From contig URWP01000148.1 in assembly GCA_900551645.1 (NCBI GenBank), positions 1 through 7,117 on the forward strand: 7,117 nt of DNA. The letters are read 5' to 3'. The notes beneath the pieces are model-generated. The model made no database searches, was not told the DNA's origin, and saw only the letters and a program-made list of their open reading frames with translations. Source of the DNA: an uncultured Bacteroides sp. GTDB lineage: Bacteria > Bacteroidota > Bacteroidia > Bacteroidales > Bacteroidaceae. Shown piece by piece: positions 1 through 7,117 of this stretch; position 1 is the stretch's first letter, and each line of letters opens with the position of its first letter. The position numbers were made by a program, and so were the translations under genes.

Positions 1-1784
1 TCGATTACCGTGGTGAAAAAGGTATCGCTACAGCTTTGGGACACGCTCCCCAAGCTGCCTTGGCTAATCCGGCAGCCGGTTCAGTATTGGCCGTTTCAGA
101 AGCGTTGACCAATCTGGTATGGGCTCCGCTGGCCGAAGGTATGGACAGTATTTCCCTGTCTGCCAACTGGATGTGGCCATGCCGTTCACAGGAAGGCGAA
201 GACGCACGTCTGTATACTGCCGTAAAAGCCCTTTCTGATTTCTGCTGTGCACTGCAAATCAATGTACCTACCGGTAAAGATTCCTTGTCCATGACTCAGA
301 AATACCCGAACGGTGAAAAGATTATCAGCCCGGGAACCGTCATCGTATCTGCAGGCGGTGAAGTTTCTGACGTGAAGAAAGTAATCTCACCAGTGATGGT
401 CAACAAGGAAAAATCTACTTTCTACCACATCGATTTCAGTTTCGACCAACTCCGTCTGGGAGGTTCTGCTTTTGCCCAGTCATTGAACAAGATTGGCGAC
501 GATGTACCTACCGTACAGAATCCGGAATATTTCCGCGATGCTTTCCTGGCCATCCAGGAACTCATCAACAAGGGACTGATTCTGGCCGGACACGATATTT
601 CTGCCGGCGGTCTGATTACGACACTGCTGGAAATGTGCTTCGCCAACATGGATGGCGGTATGGAAATCAGCCTCGACAAGTTTACAGACCATGACATCGT
701 AAAAGTACTGTTTGCCGAAAATCCGGGTGTTGTCATCCAAGTAGCCGACAAACACAAATCTGAAGTGAAGAAGATTCTTGAAGACGCCGGTGTAGGTTAC
801 ATCAAGCTGGGTAAACCGACTGAAGAACGTCACATTCTGGTAACAAAAGACGATGCTACCTACCAGTTCGGTATCGACTATCTGCGTGATGTATGGTACT
901 CTACTTCTTACCTGCTCGACCGTAAGCAGAGCATGAACGGCTGTGCCAAAAAACGTTTCGAACACTACCAGCAGCAACCGCTGGAACTGGTATTCGACAA
1001 ATCATTTACCGGTAAACTGTCGCAGTTCGGCCTTAATCCGGATCGCCGCACCCCAAGTGGTATCAAGGCAGCCATCATCCGTGAAAAAGGAACAAACGGC
1101 GAACGCGAAATGGCCTACATGCTGTATCTGGCCGGCTTCGACGTAAAAGACGTAACCATGACCGACCTGGTAAGCGGACGCGAAACACTGGAAAACATCA
1201 ACATGGTAGTATATTGCGGCGGTTTCTCCAACTCCGACGTTTTGGGTTCAGCTAAGGGATGGGCAGGTACCTTCCTCTTCAACCCGAAAGCAAAAGCTGC
1301 TCTTGATAACTTCTATGCCCGTCAGGACACCTTGTCATTAGGAGTCTGCAATGGTTGTCAGCTGATGATGGAACTGGGACTGATTACTCCGGAAGACAAG
1401 AAACAGGGCAAGATGTTGCATAATGATTCACACAAGTTCGAATCAGCATTCCTGGGTGTAACCGTACCGATGAACCGCAGTGTAATGTTCGGTTCTTTGA
1501 GCGGTTCCAAACTGGGTATCTGGGTAGCTCATGGCGAAGGTAAGTTCTCATTGCCTTATCCGGAAGACCATTATAACGTAGTTCTGAAATATTCATACGA
1601 TGAATATCCGGGTAACCCGAACGGTTCAGACTACAGCATTGCCGGTATTGCTTCGCAAGACGGACGCCATGATGCCACATCTGGAACGTGCCTGCTTCCC
1701 ATGGGAAAATGCCTATTACCCGGCAGACCGTGTGAAAGAAGATCAGATTACCCCATGGATGGAAGCCTTCGTCAATGCACGTAA
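1..1784 (+). CDS. purL: Phosphoribosylformylglycinamidine synthase (FGAM synthase), 3' half, frameshifted near its end
   Basis: PurL makes FGAM from FGAR, ATP and glutamine in the cytoplasm, the fourth step of purine synthesis. The gene enters from upstream; the frame is readable from base 3 (DYRGEKGIATALGHAP), so the start lies outside. About 593 residues are visible, the second half of a long-form (roughly 1200-1300 residue) single-chain PurL. Recognisable parts are SLSANWMWP and PTGKDSLSM in the synthase core, the AGHDISAGGL segment of the second AIRS-like half (about 586-618), and a C-terminal class I glutamine amidotransferase domain from about 1060, with nucleophile Cys in GVCNGCQ (codon 1347-1349). 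The frame is normal through DGRH (1659-1670). The next 37 codons (1671-1781) have no family resemblance and stop at 1782-1784. The usual ending lies one frame over, so this reading lacks the catalytic His and Glu. Identity is certain; whether the shift is a real mutation or a sequence error is not. Confidence 0.93.
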   Translation, partial: DYRGEKGIATALGHAPQAALANPAAGSVLAVSEALTNLVWAPLAEGMDSISLSANWMWPCRSQEGEDARLYTAVKALSDFCCALQINVPTGKDSLSMTQKYPNGEKIISPGTVIVSAGGEVSDVKKVISPVMVNKEKSTFYHIDFSFDQLRLGGSAFAQSLNKIGDDVPTVQNPEYFRDAFLAIQELINKGLILAGHDISAGGLITTLLEMCFANMDGGMEISLDKFTDHDIVKVLFAENPGVVIQVADKHKSEVKKILEDAGVGYIKLGKPTEERHILVTKDDATYQFGIDYLRDVWYSTSYLLDRKQSMNGCAKKRFEHYQQQPLELVFDKSFTGKLSQFGLNPDRRTPSGIKAAIIREKGTNGEREMAYMLYLAGFDVKDVTMTDLVSGRETLENINMVVYCGGFSNSDVLGSAKGWAGTFLFNPKAKAALDNFYARQDTLSLGVCNGCQLMMELGLITPEDKKQGKMLHNDSHKFESAFLGVTVPMNRSVMFGSLSGSKLGIWVAHGEGKFSLPYPEDHYNVVLKYSYDEYPGNPNGSDYSIAGIASQDGRHDATSGTCLLPMGKCLLPGRPCERRSDYPMDGSLRQCT

Positions 1785-1812
1785 ATGGGTAGAAGCCCAT
1801 ATGCAGAAATAA
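1669..1812 (+). pseudogene. purL: Displaced C-terminal coding tail of purL (out of frame after an apparent 8-nt deletion)
   Basis: Reading from 1669 gives MMPHLERACFPWENAYYP and ends in TPWMEAFVNARKWVEAHMQK before TAA at 1810-1812. This is the expected end of PurL: the MMPH-x-ER segment carries the glutaminase catalytic His (codon 1678-1680) and Glu (codon 1684-1686), equivalent to MMPHPER in E. coli PurL. In relatives as I recall them, DGRH is followed by two small or hydrophobic residues and then MMPH. Here the CAT of His runs straight into GATGCC, which fits loss of 8 nt (about CTGGCAAT). A start codon exists at 1669, but a free 47-residue tail is not expected to be a separate gene. It is best read as the continuation of the upstream frame. 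Confidence 0.85.
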
Positions 1813-1854
1813 TTTTCGGCCTTACCGACCGGAGTTTAACTGAATAAATTCTCT

Positions 1855-1895
1855 AAGGGTTTTCCCCCTGTTACCAGCGGGGGAAACCCTTTTTT
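1855..1895 (+). terminator. Rho-independent terminator downstream of purL
   Basis: Left arm AAGGGTTTTCCCCC (1855-1868) pairs with right arm GGGGGAAACCCTT (1879-1891), with a one-T bulge and a loop of about 10 nt. The right arm runs directly into a T tract (1890-1895). It lies 43 nt after the original purL stop and isolates purL from the next gene. Confidence 0.92.
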
Positions 1896-1923
1896 ATGAG
1901 ACTCTATTTTTAGTAGAAATTAT

Positions 1924-4900
1924 ATGATACGGAAATTGTCTTTATACATATCCAGTCTGCTTCTCTTTTTGCTGGTCGCCTTACCTGTATCTGCTCAAAT
2001 CTATAAATATATCGGTACCTCAGAAGGCCTCAGCAGCCGTCGTGTACTGGCTATCAACAAAGATAGCCGCGGATACATGTGGATTCTGACTCACCAGGGC
2101 ATGGACCGTTTTGACGGAAAAAATTTCACACCTTATGAACTACGGAAAGACAACAAGGCAATCAGTTTTTTTCCGGATATGAACCGTATCACCAACAGTT
2201 CGAACCACGACTTATGGGTGTATGGAAAAGACGGTTACGTATTCCAATATAATGAACTACAAGATACATTCAAACTTGATTTCGATTTCTATGCCCAATT
2301 TCCTCATCTGAAACAGTCTCCCATTACCGCGACCTATTTCGACAGCAGCGACAGGCTCTGGTTCTGCTGTGGAAACCGCATTGTGCGTTTCTACACAGAT
2401 ACCCAACGTTTCGAGACTGTCTATGAAAAAGTCGCCAACGAGATTACCAGCATCACTGAAGGAGATTCATCCATTTTCTATTTTTCTACCATTTCAGACA
2501 TTTATCAGGTACAGTTCTATCCGGATAAGCCCAGTCTGGTAAAACGGATTTATCAGAACCCCAAGCTTCGCTTCAGCTACCTGTATTACCATCCACAGAC
2601 CAAGCAATTGCTTATCAATACCGTACAAAACAGTCTGTTTGTCTATCAGGTAGACAAAGGTACTGTCTTGAATCTGGGAAATTCATTGAAAGACGTAGGA
2701 ATCAATGTCACCAAGCCCTATCCGTCGCCCGGCAAACAGGAAGTACTGATAGCCACCGATGCAGACGGTGTCTATACACTCGATATGCAGACCTATCAGA
2801 TGAAACATCTGCTGAAAGAAGACTATGAAAGTCCGAACAAGATGAACGGAAGCATCATCAAGGACCTGTATGTAGACGAGAAGCGTCAGATATGGAATGT
2901 CACATACCCGACAGGAATCACCATCTATTCAGAGCTCTATCCGGCCTACACACAGTTACGGCACTCGCCAGACCGTTCCAATTCACTGATAGACAATCGG
3001 GTAAATGCTATTTTTGAAGATTCTGACGGTGATATCTGGTTCGCTACCAGCAACGGAATCAGCTGCTATTCTGCGGGCCGCAATCTATGGACCAACTACA
3101 TCACAGCCAACAGCAAAGATACCCCTAACGATAACCGTATCTTCATTTCCTTGTGCGAAACTACTCCGGGCATAATCATGGTAGGCGGATATATGTCCGG
3201 CATCTACCGCATCAACAAAAGAACCCATCAAGTGACATTCACGCCACAGATGGCGGATTCCCCACGCATGATGCCCGACAAATACATCCGCAGCCTGTAT
3301 AAAGACAAAGACGGCATGTTCTGGATGGGAGGAGCGTACAGTTTCCGGAAATACGATGCGGAAACCGGGCAGTCTGAAATATACAATGCCCCCTACCCCA
3401 TAACAAACATCACTACCTATGACGAAAAACGAATGTGGATAGGCACGACTCAAGGACTCTACGTATTCGATAAGATATCCAGACAACTGACCGCCTATGC
3501 CGACGACAACCGCATGGGGGGAATCAATACCATTTACCAGACTCCCGACGGCAGATATACCTATCTGGGTACCTATTCGGAAGGATTGTTTGTCATTGAT
3601 AACCGTACTAACCAGATAGAAAACTACAATACCCCAAACAGCGGGCTGACATCCAACAATATCTACAGCATTGTACCGAACCGGTACGGAGATATCTTCA
3701 TGGGTACCGCCAGCTGTCTGAGCCAGCTGTATGTGAAAAAGAAAGAAATCATCAACTGGACCAAGGAACAGGGGTTCCCATCCAACAGTTTCACTCAAAG
3801 CGCAGCCATCCGCACCCGATCCGGAAAACTCATCCTGGGCAGTAACGAAGGAGCTTTTATCCTGCCGGACAGTTTAAACTTACCTGAGAAATTCACCAGC
3901 CAGATGGTCTTCAGTAACCTGACCATCAATTACCAGCCGGTGCATCCGGACGAGAAAGGCTCTCCGCTGACCCGCCTCATTAACGAAACACAGGAACTGA
4001 CGCTGGACTACGACCAGAATTCCTTCTCCATGCAGGTTTCTTCCATCAATTACGACAATCCTTCTAATATCCACTACAGCTGGAAACTGGAAGGATTCTT
4101 CGATACCTGGTCACAACCTTCGGCCAACGGCACCATCCGTTATACCAACCTCTCACCAGGCACTTATACATTGAAAGTACGTGCCATCCTGATGGATACC
4201 CACCAGGTATTTCAGGAACGCGAACTGGAAATAACAGTCCTTCCACCTTTCTGGTTATCCTATTGGGCTTTCACACTCTATATTCTGTTGACGGTAGGAG
4301 CTGTCTACCTGTATACCCGTTACCAGATGATTCGGAAAGACCGGCGTATTTCACAAGAGAAGATTAATTTTTTTGTGCATACCGCTCATGACATACGTAC
4401 CCCGCTTACCCTCATCAAGGCACCGTTGGCCGAAATTCAAAAGAGCGAACAACTGACTCCGGAAGGAATGCAGAACCTGACACTGGCCCTTCAAAGCACA
4501 GACAATCTCTCGAACCTGGCAAACAACCTGATGAACTTCCAAAAGGAAGAACTGTACAGTTCGAAAGTACTGGTTACCCGTACTCACCTGAACGAATACC
4601 TGAGCAAATATCTCCAACAGTTCCAGCAGTATGCCGAGCGGAAAGGGGTGTCTTTGCATTTCAAACCAGCTTCCCGGGAGTTGGAAGTCTGGATAGATCA
4701 GAACAAGATAGATTCCATCCTGCGTAATCTTCTGTCCAATGCCTTGAAATATACACTACAAGGAGGAACAGTCACTGTAGAAGTCGGTGAGCATAAAGGA
4801 AACTGGACACTCTCCATCAGCGATACCGGTATCGGTATTCCACAGAAGGACCAGAAGAAACTCTTCAAGTACCTTTTCCGAGGAGCAAACGCCACCAACC

Positions 4901-5940
4901 AGCTCATTACCGGAAGCGGTATCGGTATGCTTCTCACTTATCGGCTCATCCGGAACCATGAAGGGAAAATCTCTTTCCACAGCACAGAAAATGTAGGTAC
5001 AAGTTTTCTGATCAGTTTCCCGATACGGAGCAGCCGGTACCAATATGAATCGGAACATACCCTTTCTCCCGATGAGACTAATGAAATAACAGCATCTGTT
5101 CTCAATGCAAGTACAGCACAGGAATCCGGAAAAGAAAAGGAAGCCACACAGTCAGACAATCGGAAAGACTGTCCTACGATACTCATTGTAGAAGACAATA
5201 TAGCCCTACAGAAATTCCTCTGTCAGAGCCTTTCTGCACATTACCATACAATGGGGGCCGAGAACGGAATTGTCGCTTTGGAAAAGATAAAGACACAAAT
5301 GCCGGATTTGATAATTTCGGATGTCATGATGCCAGGAATGGACGGATATGAATTGTGTAACCGTATAAAAACTCAGCTGGACACCAGCCACATTCCCTTT
5401 ATTCTGCTGACAGCTTTGGGCGACCAGTCGCATATCCTGAGCGGATTGGAAACCAAAGCGGATTTGTATGTGGTCAAGCCGTTCGATTTGGTAGTATTGA
5501 AGGCACACATCGAAAGCCTGTTACAGAACCGCGAACTGTTACGACGACAGTACCGCCAGCAAGTAACCAAACTACCGGAAGAACCTGTTGAAGTACAACT
5601 TCCTACCAGTCTGGACGATGAATTCATGCAGCGGGTAACCCAGATTATCAAAGAAGAATTAGGAAACGATCTGACGGTAGATGTACTATGCAGCCGGATG
5701 AATATGAGCCGAACCAGTTTCTACAACAAGCTGAAAGCTCTAACAGGTATCGCTCCCAATGATTTCATCCGAAACATCCGCATGCAGGAAGCAGCTTTGC
5801 TGCTAAAGACCCGGAAATACACCGTGGCTGAAGTTTCGGACCGGATGGGATTTGCCGATCCGAAGTATTTCACAGATACATTCAAGAAGTTTTACGGCAT
5901 GCCGCCCAGCACCTATATGAAACAAGAAAACAATGCATAA
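1924..5940 (+). CDS. Hybrid two-component system sensor kinase/response regulator (HTCS), AraC-type output
   Basis: A 1338-residue one-protein signalling system that senses a ligand in the periplasm and binds DNA in the cytoplasm. Order: signal peptide 1-24 (VSA|Q cleavage); beta-propeller (Reg_prop-type) repeats about 30-650, with blade motifs such as GYMWILTHQGMDRFDG, DGDIWFATSNGI (369-379) and MWIGTTQGLYVFD (504-516); Y_Y_Y domain about 700-772; one membrane span about 778-799; HisKA with phospho-acceptor His822 in AHDIRTPL; HATPase with N-box Asn935/Asn939, G1 DTGIGIP (967-973) and G2 GSGIG (997-1001); a polar linker about 1050-1083; receiver with Glu1090/Asp1091, phospho-acceptor Asp1133, Thr1163 and Lys1185; AraC helix-turn-helix about 1250-1335. 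All catalytic residues are present. The start is fixed by an in-frame stop at 1897-1899 with no ATG between. Length and layout are normal for Bacteroidetes HTCS, usually polysaccharide-utilisation regulators. No such locus is visible here, so the ligand and targets are unknown. Confidence 0.96.
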   Translation: MIRKLSLYISSLLLFLLVALPVSAQIYKYIGTSEGLSSRRVLAINKDSRGYMWILTHQGMDRFDGKNFTPYELRKDNKAISFFPDMNRITNSSNHDLWVYGKDGYVFQYNELQDTFKLDFDFYAQFPHLKQSPITATYFDSSDRLWFCCGNRIVRFYTDTQRFETVYEKVANEITSITEGDSSIFYFSTISDIYQVQFYPDKPSLVKRIYQNPKLRFSYLYYHPQTKQLLINTVQNSLFVYQVDKGTVLNLGNSLKDVGINVTKPYPSPGKQEVLIATDADGVYTLDMQTYQMKHLLKEDYESPNKMNGSIIKDLYVDEKRQIWNVTYPTGITIYSELYPAYTQLRHSPDRSNSLIDNRVNAIFEDSDGDIWFATSNGISCYSAGRNLWTNYITANSKDTPNDNRIFISLCETTPGIIMVGGYMSGIYRINKRTHQVTFTPQMADSPRMMPDKYIRSLYKDKDGMFWMGGAYSFRKYDAETGQSEIYNAPYPITNITTYDEKRMWIGTTQGLYVFDKISRQLTAYADDNRMGGINTIYQTPDGRYTYLGTYSEGLFVIDNRTNQIENYNTPNSGLTSNNIYSIVPNRYGDIFMGTASCLSQLYVKKKEIINWTKEQGFPSNSFTQSAAIRTRSGKLILGSNEGAFILPDSLNLPEKFTSQMVFSNLTINYQPVHPDEKGSPLTRLINETQELTLDYDQNSFSMQVSSINYDNPSNIHYSWKLEGFFDTWSQPSANGTIRYTNLSPGTYTLKVRAILMDTHQVFQERELEITVLPPFWLSYWAFTLYILLTVGAVYLYTRYQMIRKDRRISQEKINFFVHTAHDIRTPLTLIKAPLAEIQKSEQLTPEGMQNLTLALQSTDNLSNLANNLMNFQKEELYSSKVLVTRTHLNEYLSKYLQQFQQYAERKGVSLHFKPASRELEVWIDQNKIDSILRNLLSNALKYTLQGGTVTVEVGEHKGNWTLSISDTGIGIPQKDQKKLFKYLFRGANATNQLITGSGIGMLLTYRLIRNHEGKISFHSTENVGTSFLISFPIRSSRYQYESEHTLSPDETNEITASVLNASTAQESGKEKEATQSDNRKDCPTILIVEDNIALQKFLCQSLSAHYHTMGAENGIVALEKIKTQMPDLIISDVMMPGMDGYELCNRIKTQLDTSHIPFILLTALGDQSHILSGLETKADLYVVKPFDLVVLKAHIESLLQNRELLRRQYRQQVTKLPEEPVEVQLPTSLDDEFMQRVTQIIKEELGNDLTVDVLCSRMNMSRTSFYNKLKALTGIAPNDFIRNIRMQEAALLLKTRKYTVAEVSDRMGFADPKYFTDTFKKFYGMPPSTYMKQENNA

Positions 5941-5946
5941 AGACAT

Positions 5947-6519
5947 ATGACAAACTTTTATCTGAAATCTTTTCTCATCTTTTTCCGCATTGGAGTATTC
6001 ACCATCGGAGGAGGATATGCCATGGTTCCCATCATCGAAGCTGAACTGGTAGACAAGCGAAAATGGATTAGCAAGGAAGACTTTCTGGACCTGCTGGCTT
6101 TAGCGCAGACGGTTCCAGGTATCTTCGCTGTCAATATCTCCATCTTTATCGGCTATAAGCTCCGGAAATTCTGGGGAGCTTTCTGGATGGCGCTGGGAAC
6201 CGTTATGCCTTCGTTTCTTATCATTCTGACCATCGCTCTTTTCTTTCGTCAGTTCCAGCATTACGAACCTGTGGAACGGGTATTTAAAGGTATACGTCCG
6301 GCAGTAGTTGCCCTCATTGCCGCTCCTACCTTCAAGATGGCCAAGTCGGCACAGATCAGCCGCTATAACATCTGGATTCCGGTAGTTTCAGCTTTGCTTA
6401 TCTGGCTTGTCGGATTCTCACCCATCTATATCATCATCCTGAGCGGTCTTGGAGGATACTTCTACGGCCGTTATCAGTCCAAAAAAATAACCAAAGACAA
6501 AGGAGGAAACAACGCATGA
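5947..6519 (+). CDS. Chromate transporter (CHR/ChrA) family protein, first monodomain subunit
   Basis: A 190-residue inner-membrane protein of the short-chain CHR family. Visible marks are GGGYAM (21-26), the downstream acidic E-x-E and Trp40, the AQTVPG segment (53-58) with Asn63, and about five or six hydrophobic segments (roughly 7-30, 49-68, 72-97, 110-128, 140-157, 158-175). It ends in a Lys-rich cytoplasmic tail. Short-chain CHR proteins usually occur as adjacent pairs that act together, corresponding to the two halves of bidomain ChrA; the partner is the next gene. The start lies 6 nt after the HTCS stop, in the same frame, with no clear ribosome site, so co-transcription and perhaps translational coupling with the HTCS are likely. 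The usual PGP motif reads PGI here. Family assignment is firm. Chromate as the physiological substrate is only the family name and is not shown by the sequence. Confidence 0.9.
   Translation: MTNFYLKSFLIFFRIGVFTIGGGYAMVPIIEAELVDKRKWISKEDFLDLLALAQTVPGIFAVNISIFIGYKLRKFWGAFWMALGTVMPSFLIILTIALFFRQFQHYEPVERVFKGIRPAVVALIAAPTFKMAKSAQISRYNIWIPVVSALLIWLVGFSPIYIIILSGLGGYFYGRYQSKKITKDKGGNNA
6501..6506 (+). promoter_or_regulatory. Strong Shine-Dalgarno (AGGAGG) for the second chromate transporter gene
   Basis: AGGAGG lies 9 nt before the ATG at 6516, inside the end of the upstream gene where it helps encode Lys-Gly-Gly. It supports the start at 6516. None of the other starts visible in this window has such a site, and Bacteroidetes genes usually lack one. 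Confidence 0.75.
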
Positions 6520-7079
6520 TATTCTTACAGCTTTTCTATACATTCTTCAAAATCGGTCTTTTCGGATTTGGAGGCGGCTATGCCATGCTTTCCATGATTC
6601 AAGGCGAAGTAGTGACACGATACGAATGGCTGAGCTCTTCAGAGTTCACAGATATTATCGCTATCAGTCAGATGACCCCAGGCCCCATCGGCATTAATTC
6701 GGCCACTTACGTGGGATATACAGCCATTGTCAATGCCGGTTATTCACACGCCATCGGCGTCTTGGGTTCTGCCTTGGCCACTTTCTCGGTAGTGCTTCCA
6801 TCGTTCATCCTGATGATTGCCATCAGTAAGTTCTTCCTGAAATATCAGAAACATCCGGCAGTTGCCGCTGTTTTCTCCGGTCTCCGTCCCGGTGTAGTGG
6901 GACTGTTGGCCGCCGCCGCATTGGTACTGATGAACGGAGAGAACTTCGGAACGGATAGCTATCAGATTGTCATCAGCATCCTGCTGTTCGCCGCTACCTT
7001 TGTGGCTTCCCACCGGTATAAGGTGAATCCCATCCTGTTGATTGTGCTTTGTGGAATCGCAGGATTTTTCCTGTACTGA
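6516..7079 (+). CDS. Chromate transporter (CHR/ChrA) family protein, second monodomain subunit
   Basis: A 187-residue inner-membrane protein, paralogous to the preceding gene and its probable partner subunit. It shows GFGGGYAM (17-24), QGEVV and Trp38, then the classic SQMTPGPIGIN segment (51-61) with an intact PGP motif, followed by several hydrophobic segments to the C-terminus (about 66-85, 88-106, 120-140, 151-168, 173-187). The ATG overlaps the upstream TGA as ATGA (6516-6519) and is preceded by AGGAGG, so the start is well supported and translation is probably coupled to the first subunit. In the family, paired short CHR proteins such as those of Bacillus subtilis need both members for chromate efflux; that is family knowledge. 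That this pair exports chromate is unproven, and a related oxyanion or another solute is possible. Confidence 0.92.
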   Translation: MIFLQLFYTFFKIGLFGFGGGYAMLSMIQGEVVTRYEWLSSSEFTDIIAISQMTPGPIGINSATYVGYTAIVNAGYSHAIGVLGSALATFSVVLPSFILMIAISKFFLKYQKHPAVAAVFSGLRPGVVGLLAAAALVLMNGENFGTDSYQIVISILLFAATFVASHRYKVNPILLIVLCGIAGFFLY

Positions 7080-7082
7080 AAA

Positions 7083-7107
7083 TCCGGCAGATTGCAAATC
7101 TGCCGGA
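7083..7107. terminator. Hairpin downstream of the transporter genes, possible terminator
   Basis: TCCGGCAGATT (7083-7093) and AATCTGCCGGA (7097-7107) form a perfect 11-bp stem with a 3-nt loop, starting 4 nt after the last stop codon. On the + strand no T tract follows (ACACGAGGGG to the window end), so it is not a textbook terminator for the operon. On the - strand the stem is followed by TTTTC, so it could end a converging gene lying beyond the window. It could also be a 3'-end stabilising hairpin or a copy of a dispersed palindrome. Confidence 0.5.
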
Positions 7108-7117
7108 ACACGAGGGG

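Noticed and set aside
480..977. 165-codon open frame on the minus strand inside purL
   Set aside because: It is antisense to well-conserved PurL sequence with no independent support. It is a shadow.
1660..1690. Programmed ribosomal frameshift in purL
   Set aside because: No slippery heptamer or downstream structure is evident, and the family residues between DGRH and MMPH appear to be missing, which points to a deletion rather than recoding.
1600..1812. Separate small gene starting at ATG 1600 and running to 1812
   Set aside because: Its first 23 codons are a shadow of purL in another frame and the rest is the displaced purL C-terminus, so it is one broken gene rather than a new one.
1817..1832. 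Second weak inverted repeat (CGGCC ... GACCGG) between purL and the terminator
   Set aside because: The pairing is short and imperfect with no T tract. The terminator just after it explains the region.
1905..1912. TATTTTTA as the -7 box of an HTCS promoter
   Set aside because: It has no matching -33 TTTG and would leave a leader of only a few nt, so it is too weak to annotate as a feature.
3085..3798. 237-codon open frame on the minus strand inside the HTCS gene
   Set aside because: It lies antisense to clear beta-propeller coding sequence, its translation resembles no family I recognise, and it has no ribosome site or promoter. It is a shadow.

Overview
The window looks like chromosomal DNA from a gut-type Bacteroidales (Bacteroides, Phocaeicola or a close relative). 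The evidence is the long-form PurL with Bacteroides-like wording, a giant one-protein hybrid two-component regulator of the kind abundant in that group, and mostly absent Shine-Dalgarno sequences. Genus and species cannot be settled by reading alone.

Layout: All genes are on the + strand. Positions 1-1812 hold the second half of purL (phosphoribosylformylglycinamidine synthase, purine biosynthesis). It enters from outside the window and carries an apparent 8-nt deletion near 1670. This throws the last ~47 codons, including the catalytic His and Glu of the glutaminase domain, out of frame. The frame as it stands stops at 1784; the displaced original tail is intact in the next frame and stops at 1812. 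A strong intrinsic terminator (1855-1895) then closes the purL unit.

Only 28 nt after the terminator, a second unit begins: a 1338-residue hybrid two-component system (HTCS; 1924-5940), followed after 6 nt by a monodomain chromate-transporter-family gene (5947-6519). That gene overlaps a second one by 4 nt (6516-7079). An 11-bp perfect hairpin (7083-7107) lies just after the last gene.

How they fit: PurL is housekeeping and transcriptionally insulated by the terminator. The HTCS has a periplasmic two-propeller sensor, one membrane span, a histidine kinase, a receiver and an AraC-type DNA-binding domain. Such regulators normally control neighbouring susC/susD polysaccharide-utilisation genes. 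Here none is visible, and the tight spacing suggests the HTCS is co-transcribed with a two-subunit ChrA transporter. I do not see a wholly new system. The points worth a second look are the purL lesion and the HTCS-ChrA pairing.
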